From Paraspadella gotoi (lineage: Eukaryota; Chaetognatha), in contig CM119263.1 in NCBI GenBank assembly GCA_051294375.1, positions 3,680,785 through 3,744,784 of the forward strand: a stretch of DNA of 64,000 nucleotides, given 5' to 3'. The first letter of the stretch is position 1; each line of letters starts with the position of its first letter. Of the stretch, positions 10,136-22,525 are shown piece by piece. The translations under genes were made by a program, and so were the position numbers. The notes under the pieces are model-generated. The model was not told where the DNA came from and ran no database searches. It worked only from the letters and a program-made list of their open reading frames with translations.

Positions 10136-12020
10136 GCTGATTGGCACTAAATTATTCGTGAGGCAAATCCGATATTGTTTGCTCAAACTTATTTATAAAT
10201 AAAATTAGGATTCAGATATGACAAATTTTAATATTAAACCATTGTCGTCATCGTTATTAGTTGAATTAATGTTTATTATTTCATCCAACTTTGTCATAGT
10301 TTTATTGTGTATAATCATAGTCCAAAATCACACTTTTCTGTCAAAATGAAAATGATTGCCGATAAAAATGAAGAATTATCGTGAAGCTGACGATAGTGAA
10401 TTCTCAATCTTTAATTCCGACGTCTTGAATATACGATATTAATTTGAAATTGACGTTAGTTAAATAGTATTTTGCTGCAATATCACTCGCTATCTTTGGC
10501 AAATTCATAACTTGGTTTCGTTCTCTTAATGATTTATCTTACATATTCTGTTTATAATTTTATTATTTTTATCATTTACCTTTCTAATGAGTTACTTCTT
10601 TTTCCTTGTTCGCTTCTTCAATTACTTCTTACGAGGCCGCGGATTGGCGCCTAATCTGATTACCGATTTAAAGCTTAGTACTACGCGTAGTTCAAATCTC
10701 TTATTGGATGAAACGAAGTTTCGATTTTTAAGCGAAAGTTGATCGATTCGAAGCGCGCTCGATTTGTCGAGATCGTTTTTTTGGCCATATAAATCTTTTA
10801 AACGGTTATCCGATTTCTGATGACAATTTTTGTATGTAGATAATATTTGAATTTTCCTATCGATCTGGTACCTATGGTAGATAAAATTATGTTAAAAACC
10901 TACTAAATAGCTTTAGAAACGATGATCACCAACATCACCAGAAATATAGGAAAAAGAAAGAAAAAGGAAAAGAAAAGAGAGAAAGAAGATAATTAAAGTA
11001 AGAAAGAAGAATGACAATATAGTATATTGTAAGTGTAAAAAAGTGTGTTATTTAGCTGATATACAGCTGTCGATGGAACTAGAGTGGCTGTGAAGAACTA
11101 TGAATTAATGCAAAACAACAACAACAACAATGTTTTCTCAATTTAAACAAACACAAAGATGCTAAGAGAGAGAAGGATGAGAGAGAGAGAGAGAGAGAGA
11201 AACAAGGGAGAGACAAAATAATACATTATGTAATGTACGCAAGGAATAAGTTTAAACTAATGGTGATTTAACAAATTATTCTAATAATAAATAAATAGTA
11301 ATGAAAGGAAAAGAAAGTTTTTAAATGTGATGATACATTTTATGAAGGGATAGGATATAGTTTGAAGATATTGAAAATTAAAGAAATTAAGATAGGAATG
11401 AATCTAGTGGACAATAGGTGTAATTTTAAATTAGGATTGTCAAGGTTTCTTATGTTTTCAGTTAAAATATTTTTATAACAGGACTGCCCATGATGATGAT
11501 TCACGGCGGGACAGGGTTCAAACGTCAATCCCACAAAAATAGTGGCGGGGATTCTCCGCCGTGGATAGGCAGAAGGCTTCAAAGCAGTAATCCCCGTAAA
11601 AATAGTGGTAGGTGATTCCCAAAAACAGAGGAAAAAAGGAGTTTTGCGTGGAACAGTAAAAGAGGGTGCAGTTGAAACTGTCGCCCGTATAGCAGTTCAA
11701 ACCTTGCGCCTTATTGGACGGCGTCCATCACTCGTCTTTTCTAAAGTCACGCGCACATATCAAGATTTTGCTGATTGCTTATTTCTAAGCAAAAATACAT
11801 TTCTTTCTCTAAAGTAGCGTTTTTCTTCTGCTCTTATTGCTCACTAAGTTTTTCCTGTTCTCGCCCTTTCCTCCCTCTCTGCCCCTTCCCCTTCTCTCTC
11901 CCCTTTCTTCACGACTCGTCCACTCCCACTCCCCTCAACCCCTCCTGCCCCCTCCTTTCTCCTCTTTTATTATCTTTTGAGCTCTTGTGTCCTTGTGTCT
12001 TTTGATTAATGACTTCAACT
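10136..12020. other. Mostly unique AT-rich DNA
   Basis: It holds a short (GA)n at 11179-11201 and a pair of similar ~35-base segments near 11528-11560 and 11590-11622 (AAAAATAGTGG flanked by GGGATT-like ends). A pyrimidine-rich stretch follows at about 11850-12000. No gene was recognised. Confidence 0.5.
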
Positions 12021-12178
12021 TTCAAGCGGACCATTCATCGAAGATCAGCGATCAACTCCGTTCCCTTCGCCTCGGGCTCCAATTTCGGCGTTGGTTTCCT
12101 CTCGACTGATGGGAGTCTGGAGGTGGGCGGCGGCTGCGGCGGCGGCGGCGGCTGCGGCAGCATGGCGGGCGGTTGAGG

Positions 12179-12433
12179 TTAGCTCTCGAAGAAAATATTG
12201 GGCCGAGAATTGAAGCCGTTTATCGATGGTCGGGATCCTTGGCGCCAACGCCTACCAATGCTTTTCTCGCAAACGAATGCCGAACGGCCTTGGCAAAATC
12301 GACCGCCGAATAAGCGTTCACTATATAGACGCCACGTGCCACGGTCAGCGTTTGCTACGACCGCAATTTCGGAATATTTGTCAGCACGGTCATTGACTTC
12401 CAAAGCCGTCTGGCAAATGTACTTATCTTGCAC
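12179..12433 (-). other. Open frame of unknown product (alternative frame on plus strand)
   Basis: About 84 codons on the minus strand use diverse residues with no low-complexity run, ending IFFES at the stop. A plus-strand frame at 12198-12497 (99 codons, ATG start, also complex) overlaps it almost completely, so at most one is likely to be real. Neither matches a family I know. A minus-strand frame next to it (12045-12248) contains a 12-alanine run from the GCC/GCG repeat. Confidence 0.2.
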
Positions 12434-12513
12434 GGGTTATAACGACACGGTGTGCAAGGTGGTTTCTGGAATTAAGTTTTGGCCTTTGCGTGTCTAGCCG
12501 GCTAAGGCCTTCA

Positions 12514-12637
12514 TCAAGTTAAGACGTCATCCTTGCCACGGACGTGTCCGCAACCTTTCCAAGGCCAGACGGCTGCCAGGCAGCGGGCGCCCTCCTCGTC
12601 ATCCTGAACCTTCGGCCTTGGCGTCTCAGACTTTCTA
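12514..12637 (-). other. Possible terminal exon, minus strand
   Basis: On the minus strand the pyrimidine-rich TTTGTTTCCTTTCGCAG ends at 12638 and would be a good splice acceptor. From there one frame gives about 40 codons with G/C-rich third positions and mixed residues (PRPKVQDDEEGARC, then a CGHVRGKDD segment) before a stop at 12514. No domain is recognised. The composition differs sharply from the surrounding repeats. Confidence 0.2.
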
Positions 12638-13238
12638 CTGCGAAAGGAAACAAAGAGCGAAAACGAAGTCGCCGCTAATTGTTTATGGCGTCGATGGGAG
12701 GAGGAACAATTGGAGCCGGTGGAGGAAAAAGGAAAAAAGGAAAGGGGGAAGAAGGAAAAGTAAGAAAAGAGAATATAGTGAAAAAAAGGAAAAAAGGAAA
12801 GGGAGGAAGAAAAAAAAGAAAGAGAATAAAGTGGGAGGACAAAAACAAAAAGAAAAAGGAGGTAAGAAGGAAAATAGGAAAGAGAATAAGTGAAGGAAAA
12901 AAGGAAAAAGAAAAGGGAGGAAGAAGAAAAAAAGGAAAGAGAATTATAGTGAGGAAAAAGGAAAAGGAAGGAAGGAAGGTGGGGAGAGAAGAAAAGAAGA
13001 GAGAATAAAGTGGAGGACAAAAGGAAAAAAGGAAAGGGAGAAAAGAAGGAAAAAGGAAAAGAGAATATAGTAAGAGAAAAAAGGAAAAATGGAAAGGGAG
13101 GAAGGTTGGAGGAAGGGGTAAGAAGGGAAAGAGAAGGAAGGTTGAGGAAGAAAAAAAAAATTAAAGGAGAAACAAGAATAAAGTGGAGGAAAAGAAAAAA
13201 GTTGAAGAAAAGAAAGGAAAGTGAAGAAAAGAGAAAAA

Positions 13239-13652
13239 CAAGAACGGTAATTCAAATGTGTTTGCGCCCTGCAGTGAACATAGCACGTGTTTATTTTAAC
13301 ATGATATGACATTATATGACATGAGACGGTGACATGATATGACTACATGACTACCATAACTTTCTTGGCCCGTGCATTATGACAAGCAACTCCATCGGAA
13401 TTTAGTCTTTTTGCCTTTTGTCTTTATTTCCTGAAGGTCGGTGCGCTAGCAGTCCTTAGATTTGAGGTTTTTTCTAAGTCTTAACAAATGATCAAACAAC
13501 TATATTCAAGTTAATGAAAAATTTTAACGTAAGTGGGACAGACGCGACGGACAGGCATACAAATGGACCGACGATTCGACCGGAACAGACCGACCAAAAT
13601 TTGGACGTTACTGAAGTTGTTCGCGCGAGTAGTTCGCAGTCGCAACTAAAAA
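13239..13652 (+). repeat. Dispersed element, copy 2
   Basis: Counterpart of copy 1 at 501-896, with extra single bases, most visibly in the tetramer zone and the terminal hairpin. It is preceded by the same purine tract (12720-13238). It is part of the large duplication, so not an independent insertion. Confidence 0.8.
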
Positions 13653-14510
13653 GAGGAAAGTTAAAGGGGAGAGAGATATTGATCAATAAAAGAGACGGGG
13701 AAGGAAAAAAGTAAAAACAGTAAATGGAAAGAAGGCATGGAATAGGAGGAAAGTAAAGCAAGGAGAACAGGTGAAGCAGGTTTTAGGAATAAAAGATGAA
13801 AATAAAGAGGAAGGAAAAGATATAGAAATGAGAAAGAGAAAGATGTGAGAGAATATTAAAGCGACGTCGGGAGGTGTTTGAGTTGGTCCAGAAATTTTAT
13901 CCAATGAGATTTCTTTTCTTTGAGCGACTCTTTTATTTCGTTTAAAAAACTTGCGATAAATAGGGCTTCTTCGATAATTACAATAGTGAGGGTATAATGA
14001 TTAATTATATTTTTTTTGAAAATATTTTTGTAGTTATTATCAAAAAATATTTGTTACCTTTTGACTTTGAAGAGGAGAATTTCGCCCTTTGACTCTCGAT
14101 GTGATTGAAATACATTTTTTGTTTTTTTTTCTTTAGTCGACATCGAAAAAAAAATGAGACTAAATTTTTAATATATTATTATATATATATGTATTAAAAG
14201 GAAAACAAATAGCCTCTAGCGGCGTATATTTATTGTTTAAAAAATAAGAAAAGGGCATGTGGTTTTTAATTGTTAATCAGATTTAAAGTCAAGTTTTCGT
14301 TTTGTTAATATATACACAAAGTGGTCAATTTTTGTTTTGGTGATAAATCGCTTTACTTTTTTTTATTCCGTTTTTCTTTTCGATCAAAGTTTCTCCGTAA
14401 AGTTTAATTTTTAAGCACTTGGAGTGGAATGTAGTTAAGTTTTAGACGTAATTCCATGTACCTTTTACAAGCCGGGAGAGAGGAGAGAGAGAGAGAGAAA
14501 TAGGGAAAAA

Positions 14511-14546
<36 letters not shown>

Positions 14547-14659
14547 AGAAGAAAGAGAGAGAGATGAGAGAAAATTCGCAAAGGACTGTGAGTCTATCGA
14601 CGGAAGGCGCTGTCAAGAGACGATCAGGTGCGGTCACGACGACGGGAAGGCGAATAGAA

Positions 14660-14845
14660 GGAGACAGGCGTTAGAGGAGAGGGAGAGAGAGACAGGCTTT
14701 AGAGGGAGAGCGGAGACTGGCGATAGAGGGAGAGGGGGGGAGAGACAGACGATAGAGGGAGAGGTAGACAGTGATAGAGGGAAAGAGGGAGACAGGCGAA
14801 AGAGGGAACAGTTGATAGAGGAGCGAAAGCAGGGAGACAGTGGAG
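14660..14845 (+). repeat. 23-bp minisatellite, copy B
   Basis: GACAG...ATAGAGGGAGAG units as at 1848-2040, with more irregular spacing here. Confidence 0.8.
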
Positions 14846-16489
14846 AGAGAGTCAGCTCATTAGAAAGAAGAAGAAGCATTCGAGTGAGACTAAAGTCAGG
14901 CTCTCCTTGAGGACGAACAGTCATTAAAACGCAGATGAACAGCGTTGGAGTTTGAACGAGAGACGTGAATAGTTCACAGTGAAAGTCTGCGACGAAACGC
15001 GCGAAGGCGAAAGTTGAAGGAGTGGTTGATCAGCAATTTGACAAAAAAAAACCCCCAAGAAAAAGCGATAGGTTTTTTTCGGTGATTTGTCGTTGGGATC
15101 AGTCTTACGGTAATTATTCTTGGGGTGATTCAATCAAGCAATGAATATTTGTTAGTTTATGTTATAACAGAAATATTTTTTAAATATTTTCCGCCAAAGT
15201 GAGTTTTTTGTCGATCTTCCTGCCGTGAAAGTGATCACCGATCAATACGAATTCTCCTTCGTGATTTCCTCCTGGTGAATTCTTCCTCTGATCTTCGACC
15301 TCGTGGAATCTCAACCGGTCTCGTTATCCAATCGATTTTTCGAGTCACGAATCGCGACTCGCCCGCAGTGTTTGTTGTGGCGTGTTGTTGTTGTTGTAGG
15401 CTTTCATTACAGTTGGTGAACGCAAATGAAGTCTAGATTCAATGATCGTCGCCAACAGTTTTTTTTTCATCCTTTGTTTCTTCCTTGTTTCTTTTTTTTG
15501 CTTCTGTTTTTATTTATTTTCAGATAGTTTTTTGATTGTTTGTCAACTGTCCAAAAAAAGAAATCACAGACTGATAATATAAAAACAAACAAAAATAACA
15601 TCAAACAACAACAACAACAACCAACACGACGAACGACGACGAACGCGATGAAAAAAGATTCAAGTTTCTCCTCTCACTTTTTTTTCACAATTTTTTTTCT
15701 GACGCTTTTCGTCGTCTGACTCTTTTGTTTTTCATGTTTGCATGCGTTTGAGCATGCGTTTGCATGTGAACGAGGCAACAGCGACTGTGGTTTTTTCTGT
15801 CCTCCCGTCTTGCTTGCATCTCTTTGCCTTTGGTTTCCTCGACTGCCTTTCGCTACAAGATGGACGTTGAGAAATAAGAAGGAGGTAAGCAATGGTGGAT
15901 GTGAATCACTGAACTGTTAAAAAAGTGTGAAGAAGTGGATGGGTGAGGTACGAGTGAGAAAAGACGAGTGTAGTTAAAGTTAAAGTAAGTTAAAAGTTAT
16001 CGAGTGGTGAAGGTAAAATCGATGAAGGTTTTTTTATGATGGAAAAACTCAAGATCGCGATTTTTAACTCGAGGACAAAATTTAGCATCTTTGTTCTTCT
16101 ATTAAAGAGAAATAGTAAGAAAAGTGACGAATGTTTTAGAAACACAGATATTATTTACATTTTATAATGAAAATAAATGAAAAGAAAAGCGAAAGATTAA
16201 AATCGTAAGTACTAATGAATGAAAAAAAATGTATCTTTATTTTTAAAAAAATTAAAGTTTATCATTGATTTATTTTTTAGTTAGGCTGTCAGTCGGGACC
16301 GAGGAATTTATTTTCAAATTTGTTTTACCCCTAACGAGGAAGCGCATGCGCAGAAGGCGAAGGGGAAAACTAGCAACAACAACAACAACAATTCTCTCTC
16401 TCTCTCTCGAGATTCTTTACGCGCGACCAAACAATGAAAAGATAAAACTAAAAGGACATCGAAGTTCATAGGAAAAAATAAAATGACAT

Positions 16490-16740
16490 CTGATATCCTG
16501 AGTGGAGCGCCGAAGTCATTTAAAAGGTGATATCTGAATGGAGCTGAATGTCAATTTACAGGTGGATAATCCTGAAGTGGGAGCCGAAAGTCATTTACAA
16601 GGTGATATCTCGTGAAGCTGAAGTGGATATCTGAGTTAAGGCTGAAGTGATTTCGGAGTATAGTTGAAGTCATTACAAGGTGATATCTGAGTAGAGCGAA
16701 CCTTCGTTAAGCGGCAGTAAGATATCTGAGTAGAGCAGAA
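16490..16740 (+). repeat. 34-bp minisatellite, copy B
   Basis: GATATCTGAG units matching 3641-3890. The first half is noisy and the last units are identical to copy A. Confidence 0.85.
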
Positions 16741-17433
16741 GCCATTACTTTTTTTTAAAACGTGAAAGAACGATAACAACAAGGAGGGCTGACGAGGATG
16801 AAAATGACGACGAATAACGACGAAGAGAACGAATGAATGACGACATTGACGCGACGAAACACTGACCAGGACGACGATACCGATGAACGACGACGACCGA
16901 CGAAGACGACGACGACGAGTCCACGACCTGTAGCGATAAACTTTTGACGTGAGGGAAGACAAATGAATAATTATAATGATAAAGAAAGATGTTAAGTGGA
17001 AGATGAATAATTTGTCGATCTCCGAGAAGTTGAAGAAAGTTGAATGACAAGGTTGATGTTGTATGTATTGAGAGAGAGAAGGAATAATAAAAAAAATGTC
17101 TTAACTGATTTTAAGGGTTTGATTATATTTAGACTTTTGATTATTTAAATGCAAAGTAATCAAGAAAATACATTTCGAATGAGGGCGATTACCTTTTACC
17201 CTAGTAGTGAGATAGCAGTAGAAGGGCTTACATTTAATTTTAAATGTTAATGAAAAGAAATAGTAAGAAGATGTAAAAATAGAAAAAAAAAAGCGGGGGG
17301 TAGGAAAAAACCAAAAAAAACAAAAAACACATCGAAAAGACGAAGTGAAACGACGACGACAACAGACGACAACGAGGCATAATCGTCGTTGTTGACGATA
17401 AACAGATGTCGCTAAAGAGAAAAAACTCGGCAG

Positions 17434-17700
17434 ATGGCGGAAGCCATAGATTGTTCGTCGACAGGTTGCAAGTATGGAAAATTGCTTCAGGTGCAAAGGC
17501 CGAAAGCTAGACCGGACGTTAGAGTGCAGATTGTGGAGGTGGCGGAAAGAGAAAAGAGTGTGGCGGAGTGGTCATTATGCTGTGGAAAGTATGGTATTTT
17601 AGAGATAAAATTGAATGTCATTATGTTGTGGAAAAAGTATGGTGTTTTAAGAGATAAAATTGGATGTCATTATGTGTGGAAAAAGTATGGTGTTTTAGAG
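17434..17700 (+). other. Candidate coding exon, copy B
   Basis: ATG at 17434 after CTCGGCAG. The same gene-like stretch as 4580, but with different indels, so the assembled frame drifts between the three phases. VRVQIVEVAERE is preserved. The DNA then enters the 46-bp array. Confidence 0.3.
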
Positions 17701-18190
17701 ATAAAATTGAGTGTCATTATGTGTGAAAAAGTATCGGTGTTTTAGAGATAAAATTGAGTGTCATTATGTGGTGGAAAGTAATGGTGTTTTANNNNNNNNN
17801 NNNNNNNNNNNNNNNNGAGATAAAATTGAGTGTCATTATGTGTGGAAAAGTATGGTATTTTAAAGATAAAATTGAGTGTCACTATGTGTGGAAAAGTATG
17901 GTGTTTTAGAGATAAAATTGAGTGTCATTATGTGGGGAAAAGTATGGTGTTTTAGAGGTAAAATTGAGTGTCATTATGTGTGAAAAAGTATGGTGTTTTA
18001 GAGGTAAAATTGAGTGTCATTATGTGTGGAAAAGTATGGTGTTTTAGAGGTAAAATTGAGTGTCATTATGTGTGGAAAAGTAAGGTGTTTTAGAGATAAA
18101 ATTGAGTGTCATTATGTGTTGAAAAGTATGGTGTTTTAGAGATAAAATTGAGTGTCATTATGTGTGGAAAAGTATGGTGTTTTAGAGAGT
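17590..18190 (+). repeat. 46-bp tandem array, copy B, interrupted by a gap
   Basis: About 12 units. Those after 17817 keep an exact 46-base period (TAAAATTGAG at 17821, 17867). GATAAAATT alternates with GGTAAAATT, giving two unit variants. A 25-N gap (17792-17816) splits the array, so the true unit number is unknown. Confidence 0.95.
17792..17816. other. Assembly gap, exactly 25 N, inside the 46-bp array
   Basis: The sequence stops after GTGTTTTA and resumes with GAGATAAAATT, exactly the next bases of the unit. The tandem array was therefore not spanned. Confidence 0.98.
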
Positions 18191-18365
18191 TAAGTATAAC
18201 TGTGGCCAGTGGGGAATGTGTAGAGGCGCCGTCCTCTTCGGAGTTCTGGGGTTTTTCAACGCCAAAGTCGATGACCCTCAAGAAGTCAAGAATTTCCTTT
18301 CTCAATTTGAGGGGATCGAAAATCGAAATGGTTTTCAGATGGAGGATTAGCAGATTGACGTGGAG

Positions 18366-18682
18366 ATTGGGGTCTGCAATGGAGCATTGACAAGGGCACA
18401 GATTGGCGTTTCAATTGACGCACTGACGAGAGCAAAGATTCGCATCTGGAATGGCGTAATGACAAAGGCACAGAGTGGCATTTGCCTTGGCACACTGACA
18501 AAAGCAAAGATTGGCGTCTGCAATGGCGTAATGACAAGAGTATAGATTTGAGTCTCCATTGGCGCTCTGATTGGCATCTGTAATGGCGCAAGGTGAAAGT
18601 CACAGATTGGCTTCAGCATTGGCGTAATGACAAAAGCACAGATTGGCTTTTGCATTGGCGCACTGACGAGAGCAAACATCGA
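18366..18682 (+). repeat. 36-bp minisatellite, copy B (cleaner)
   Basis: About nine units of 36 bases. Plus-strand translation from 18360 gives 12-residue repeats (GVCNGALTRAQI, GVSIDALTRAKI and so on). The minus strand is open for 110 codons (18347-18679) with its own 12-residue repeat (CAFVITP-x5). One unit is shortened. Either strand could be coding, but equal openness on both suggests an array whose length merely avoids stops. Confidence 0.9.
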
Positions 18683-19010
18683 CGATTGCTATTGCGATGC
18701 ACAAATTGCGTTTCTCATCTCCCATAATTCGAATCCAAATCAAATCTTCCAAAAGTCGAGTTTAGATTTTGGATTCAATGTGGCGTGTCAGTCGTGACAG
18801 AAGCTGTCACTGCGATGACAGGAGATGTCACGGTAGAGAGAAGGTGAGACGCGGACGACACCTCGACGAGACGAGAGGAGATGGGATATGATGTGAACGT
18901 GAAACTAAATGAGGCGAATGAAAAAAAAAATGTAAGGATGATGGGAAGATGAAACGATTACGAAACGAAAATGAATAGACGCTGAGATGATACACTGGAG
19001 ACGTAGAAAT

Positions 19011-19109
19011 GACAGGAGATGACACGGTTTCTGACGGAGATTTGACAGGAGATGTAACGGTTGTTGACGGAGATTTGACAGGAGATGACACGGTTGCTGA
19101 CTGACAAAT
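19011..19109 (+). repeat. 33-bp minisatellite, three units
   Basis: GACAGGAGATG starts at 19011, 19044 and 19077. The period of 33 equals 11 codons, and the minus strand reads SPVKSPSxTVx repeats. Counterpart at about 6177-6275. Confidence 0.9.
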
Positions 19110-19261
19110 GACAAGAGATTAAGCGTTGGGTGACAGATATGATTGAGTTGTGGATTTTTAGCTGGAAAGATAAAACTGAGAAGAAGGAAAATCTTTTTCC
19201 GACTCCAGATGTAAAATAGATTCAGGTGAACGGAAAAAGAATAAAAGCAAACGTAGTTTAT

Positions 19262-19265
19262 GATG

Positions 19266-19325
<60 letters not shown>
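19262..19325 (+). repeat. (GA)n microsatellite
   Basis: Nearly perfect GA run following TTTATGATGGAG. A second, interrupted run lies at 19430-19520. Confidence 0.95.
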
Positions 19326-19327
<2 letters not shown>

Positions 19328-19485
19328 GTTAATTGCGTTAATTTCCTGAGGCGAAAACGGAAAAAGATGGTGAAGCAAGTTTCTCCTTGGTTGACATGTT
19401 TTCCTCTAATTTATTGTTCGACATTCGTCCGAGAGAGAAAGAGAGAGAGGGAGAGAGAAGGAGAGAGAGAGATAAAGAGGGAGAA

Positions 19486-19518
<33 letters not shown>

Positions 19519-19607
19519 AAAAAAAATTTCGTCCTAAAAAAACGAAACATTTTTTTTTCCTTTTGAAGTTTACGCGAAAAACACGGAGATGATAAATGGA
19601 AAATAGT

Positions 19608-19888
19608 GAATTTTAAATGGTGAATGGTGAATTTTAATTGATGAATGTTAAATTGTGAATGTTAAAAGATGAATGTTAAATGGAGAATGGTGAATTTGAA
19701 TTGATGAATGTTAAATTGTGAATGTTAAATTGCTAATGTTAAATGACGAATGTTAAATGGTGAATGTAAAATGGTGAATGTAAAATGGTTAATGTTGAAT
19801 GGTGAATGTTAAATGATGAATTTTGAATGGTGAATTTTGAATGGTGAATGTTAAATGGTGAATGTTAAATTGAGAATCGTGAATGGCA
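19608..19888 (+). repeat. 14-bp minisatellite (GTGAATGTTAAATG)
   Basis: About 20 units of 14 bases, varying mainly at GTTAAA/GTAAAA/TTTTGAA. It begins exactly where homology to copy A ends at its gap (7012). Confidence 0.9.
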
Positions 19889-21640
19889 AATTGTCAACTT
19901 ATGCTTGAATAAGGCAAACTTGTCTACAGTTGGGCTAAATTTATTTTCGTCCCCAAAACGAACATTTTTTTTCTCAGAAAAATGGAATTTAAATTTATTG
20001 GTTCCCTGAAGAAAAAAGTGACAACAAATTACAAATATAATGAAAGGAAAAAGAAAAGTGAAAAACGAAAAAAAAATAACAAATTGAGAAATAAGCAATA
20101 GGCATCGGAAGAACAAATACGAGGAAAAACAAAGATGGAAACACGAAAAAAGATATTTGAGAAAAATTATGGGAGAAAATGATTGTGACCGGGCATGAGG
20201 TGGAAAGCAAGCAAAGGCAAGCAGAGGGAAGCAAAAAGAGGCAGAAGGAAAGTAATAAAACAAAAAGGAAAATGGAACATNNNNNNNNNNNNNNNNNNNN
20301 NNNNNNNNNNNNNNNNNNNNNNNNNNNNNNNNNNNNNNNNNNNNNNNNNNNNNNNNNNNNNNNNNNNNNNNNNNNNNNNNNNNNNNNNNNNNNNNNNNNN
20401 NNNNNNNNNNNNNNNNNNNNNNNNNNNNNNNNAATTTAAAAAAAGTTTATTTCTAAAAAAGGAAAAGGAAAAGAAAAAAGATAAAAGAAAAGAAAAGAGT
20501 GAGTGGGAGTGGGAGCCACCTGTAGGCGAGAGAAGGAAAAAAAGAATAAGAATAAGAGAAGATAAAGAGAGGTTTAGAGGGTTAGACAGCTAAGACGGCG
20601 ACCTGGGCATTAGACGAAATTAGGTAATAAAGACCTAAAAGTACTTTTTGCTAAAAAAGGAAGTCCAGCTAAATTAAGAATAGAAACATTCATTTTTATT
20701 CATAAAAAAATTGGAAAACAATGGCTAAAAATACGTAAAGGACTTAACGAAAAAACAACTTTGTACAAAAATTATATTTTTCTCAATCCAAAAAATATAA
20801 GACTATAGTTTTTCTATTTTAATGCTTAGTTCAGAAATGATCGTATGAAATGATGAAACACAAACAAGTTTGCGTTGTTGAGTTTTCCTTAATTTATTTT
20901 TGGCGCCAAAGTTGGAACCACAGACCAAATTTGGCAGCGAAAATCGGCGCAACAATAAAACAAAAACAAAGGATTTTAGGAGAAACAACCTGTGTTTCGG
21001 TAACGTGTTAAGGTGAAAAGAACTATAGTAAACAAAATTGTAATAAGATCATCAGTTTTGGGAGATTATTGTGTAGCTTAAATGTTTAACTATTTATTAT
21101 TATTTAAGCTTTCTCGGCCTAATACTAAATATTTATTTGGCTGACGACGATTAAGGATTTAACCTATTTTAAATGTTTATTTACATTAATTTTAAGTTAA
21201 TTTTACTTTCCCCGACCTGGGTTAAGGGGGGGTTTAGGATTAAGGGTTTACTTTTTTTTAAATGAGTATTTTTAAGTAGTTTTTCAAAAGAAGCCAAAAC
21301 CCCCGGTCACCGAAAGTAAAATTGTTTATGAACAAATAACGTGTCATAAGAATTGAGTTATGAACTAATTAAAAACGTATCGTGAAAACGTTCAACCTCG
21401 TATCATATTTTCGAGGCAACTAAAAATTCTACAAATTCAAATTCAAATGTCATTTAAAATAACCCAGATAGCCTCGTCACCATTTTTTCCTTCTTCTTCA
21501 AATTATTCGTCGACGCGACTCTCGATCGCGAAATCGGGAAACTAGAGACAAAGATATCGAATCATTGGGCGTCGGACGTCGAGCCGTTCTGCCTCTACAA
21601 CAATCATTAGAAATAAATCAATACGATAAATACTTATAAA
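19889..21640. other. Unique AT-rich DNA with one gap
   Basis: No gene recognised. A 152-N gap lies at 20281-20432. A-rich, lysine-coding frames flank the gap and are compositional. Confidence 0.5.
20281..20432. other. Assembly gap, 152 N
   Basis: Run of N. Flanks are A/G-rich on both sides. Confidence 0.99.
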
Positions 21641-21644
21641 ATTA

Positions 21645-21645
<1 letters not shown>

Positions 21646-21718
<73 letters not shown>
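21646..21718 (+). repeat. (CT)n microsatellite, perfect
   Basis: About 36 uninterrupted CT units. Confidence 0.97.
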
Positions 21719-21721
<3 letters not shown>

Positions 21722-22466
21722 TTTGTCAAAAAAAATATCTCCACGAATGAATTATTCTTGTGACGTTTTGAGCCTAAAATTTCTGCTCCTCAAAGAAGTA
21801 AAAAAACTTTTCATTGATTTTCGTCTTCAACATGTTATTATATATATCTTATATTTAGTTCAAACGTTTAACAATCATAAGTTTAAATTTAAATTAAAAA
21901 AAAAGCCAATTTATCCTTTTCAACAGTTGATTAATTTCAATTTAATATTTAATGACTGAAACCGAAACATGAAAATATTGTATATATGAACAACAACGAA
22001 ATGAAAACAGCAACGAGTGAAAGTCGAAAAATAAAACAACTTCTGAATTTGACATCAAATATCAAAAAGCAACCGAAGCAGAATTTCCAGACAAAAGAAA
22101 AGAAAAGAAAAAAAAACATTTTATGAAACATTTTTTTTTTGTGGATTTTTTCTCATTCGACTTTTTTTTTAATTGAAAAGAAAATTGAATCTTAAAATTT
22201 TAAATTTTATTTCTTTTCGCCGATAAAATACTTTTTTTATTGATGGATAGTAATACAGATAATGTGTTTATTAATGATACTGATTCAATCATTATAATGC
22301 CGTTTTTTTAAAGTCACATTAATAAATAACAGTAAAATATTTAAAATAATAAAAGTTTACTTAGATTGGGTTAAAAACGAAAATTAAAAATTAACGAATT
22401 CTTGGCTTCTTCTGTGACAAGGCGACTTAGGCAAAAAAAATGGAGAATCCCACGCATCTGAATACC

Positions 22467-22470
<4 letters not shown>

Positions 22471-22519
<49 letters not shown>
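22471..22519 (+). repeat. (CT)n microsatellite
   Basis: About 24 CT units after CCAATA. The flanks (21719-22470 and 22520-22977) are AT-rich unique DNA without a recognised gene. Confidence 0.97.

Positions 22520-22525
<6 letters not shown>

Larger units (their letters stand above)
12045..12700. other. GC-rich, CpG-rich island with overlapping open frames
   Basis: This stretch stands out against AT-rich flanks. It carries a GCGGCGGCGGCTGCGG run (about 12127-12160), many CpGs and frames open on both strands. It may be a promoter with a first exon, or coding DNA of a gene not otherwise visible. The right edge passes directly into copy B of the large duplication. Confidence 0.45.
12739..19608 (+). 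repeat. Large direct duplication, copy B
   Basis: Same sequence and order as 1-7011. The stretch from about 12739 to 16640 is rich in single-base indels relative to copy A. About 16640-17095 is identical to copy A. From the 25-N gap at 17792 onward copy B is regular and copy A is the noisy one. This mosaic of clean and noisy parts is unlike ordinary duplicate divergence. Confidence 0.9.
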
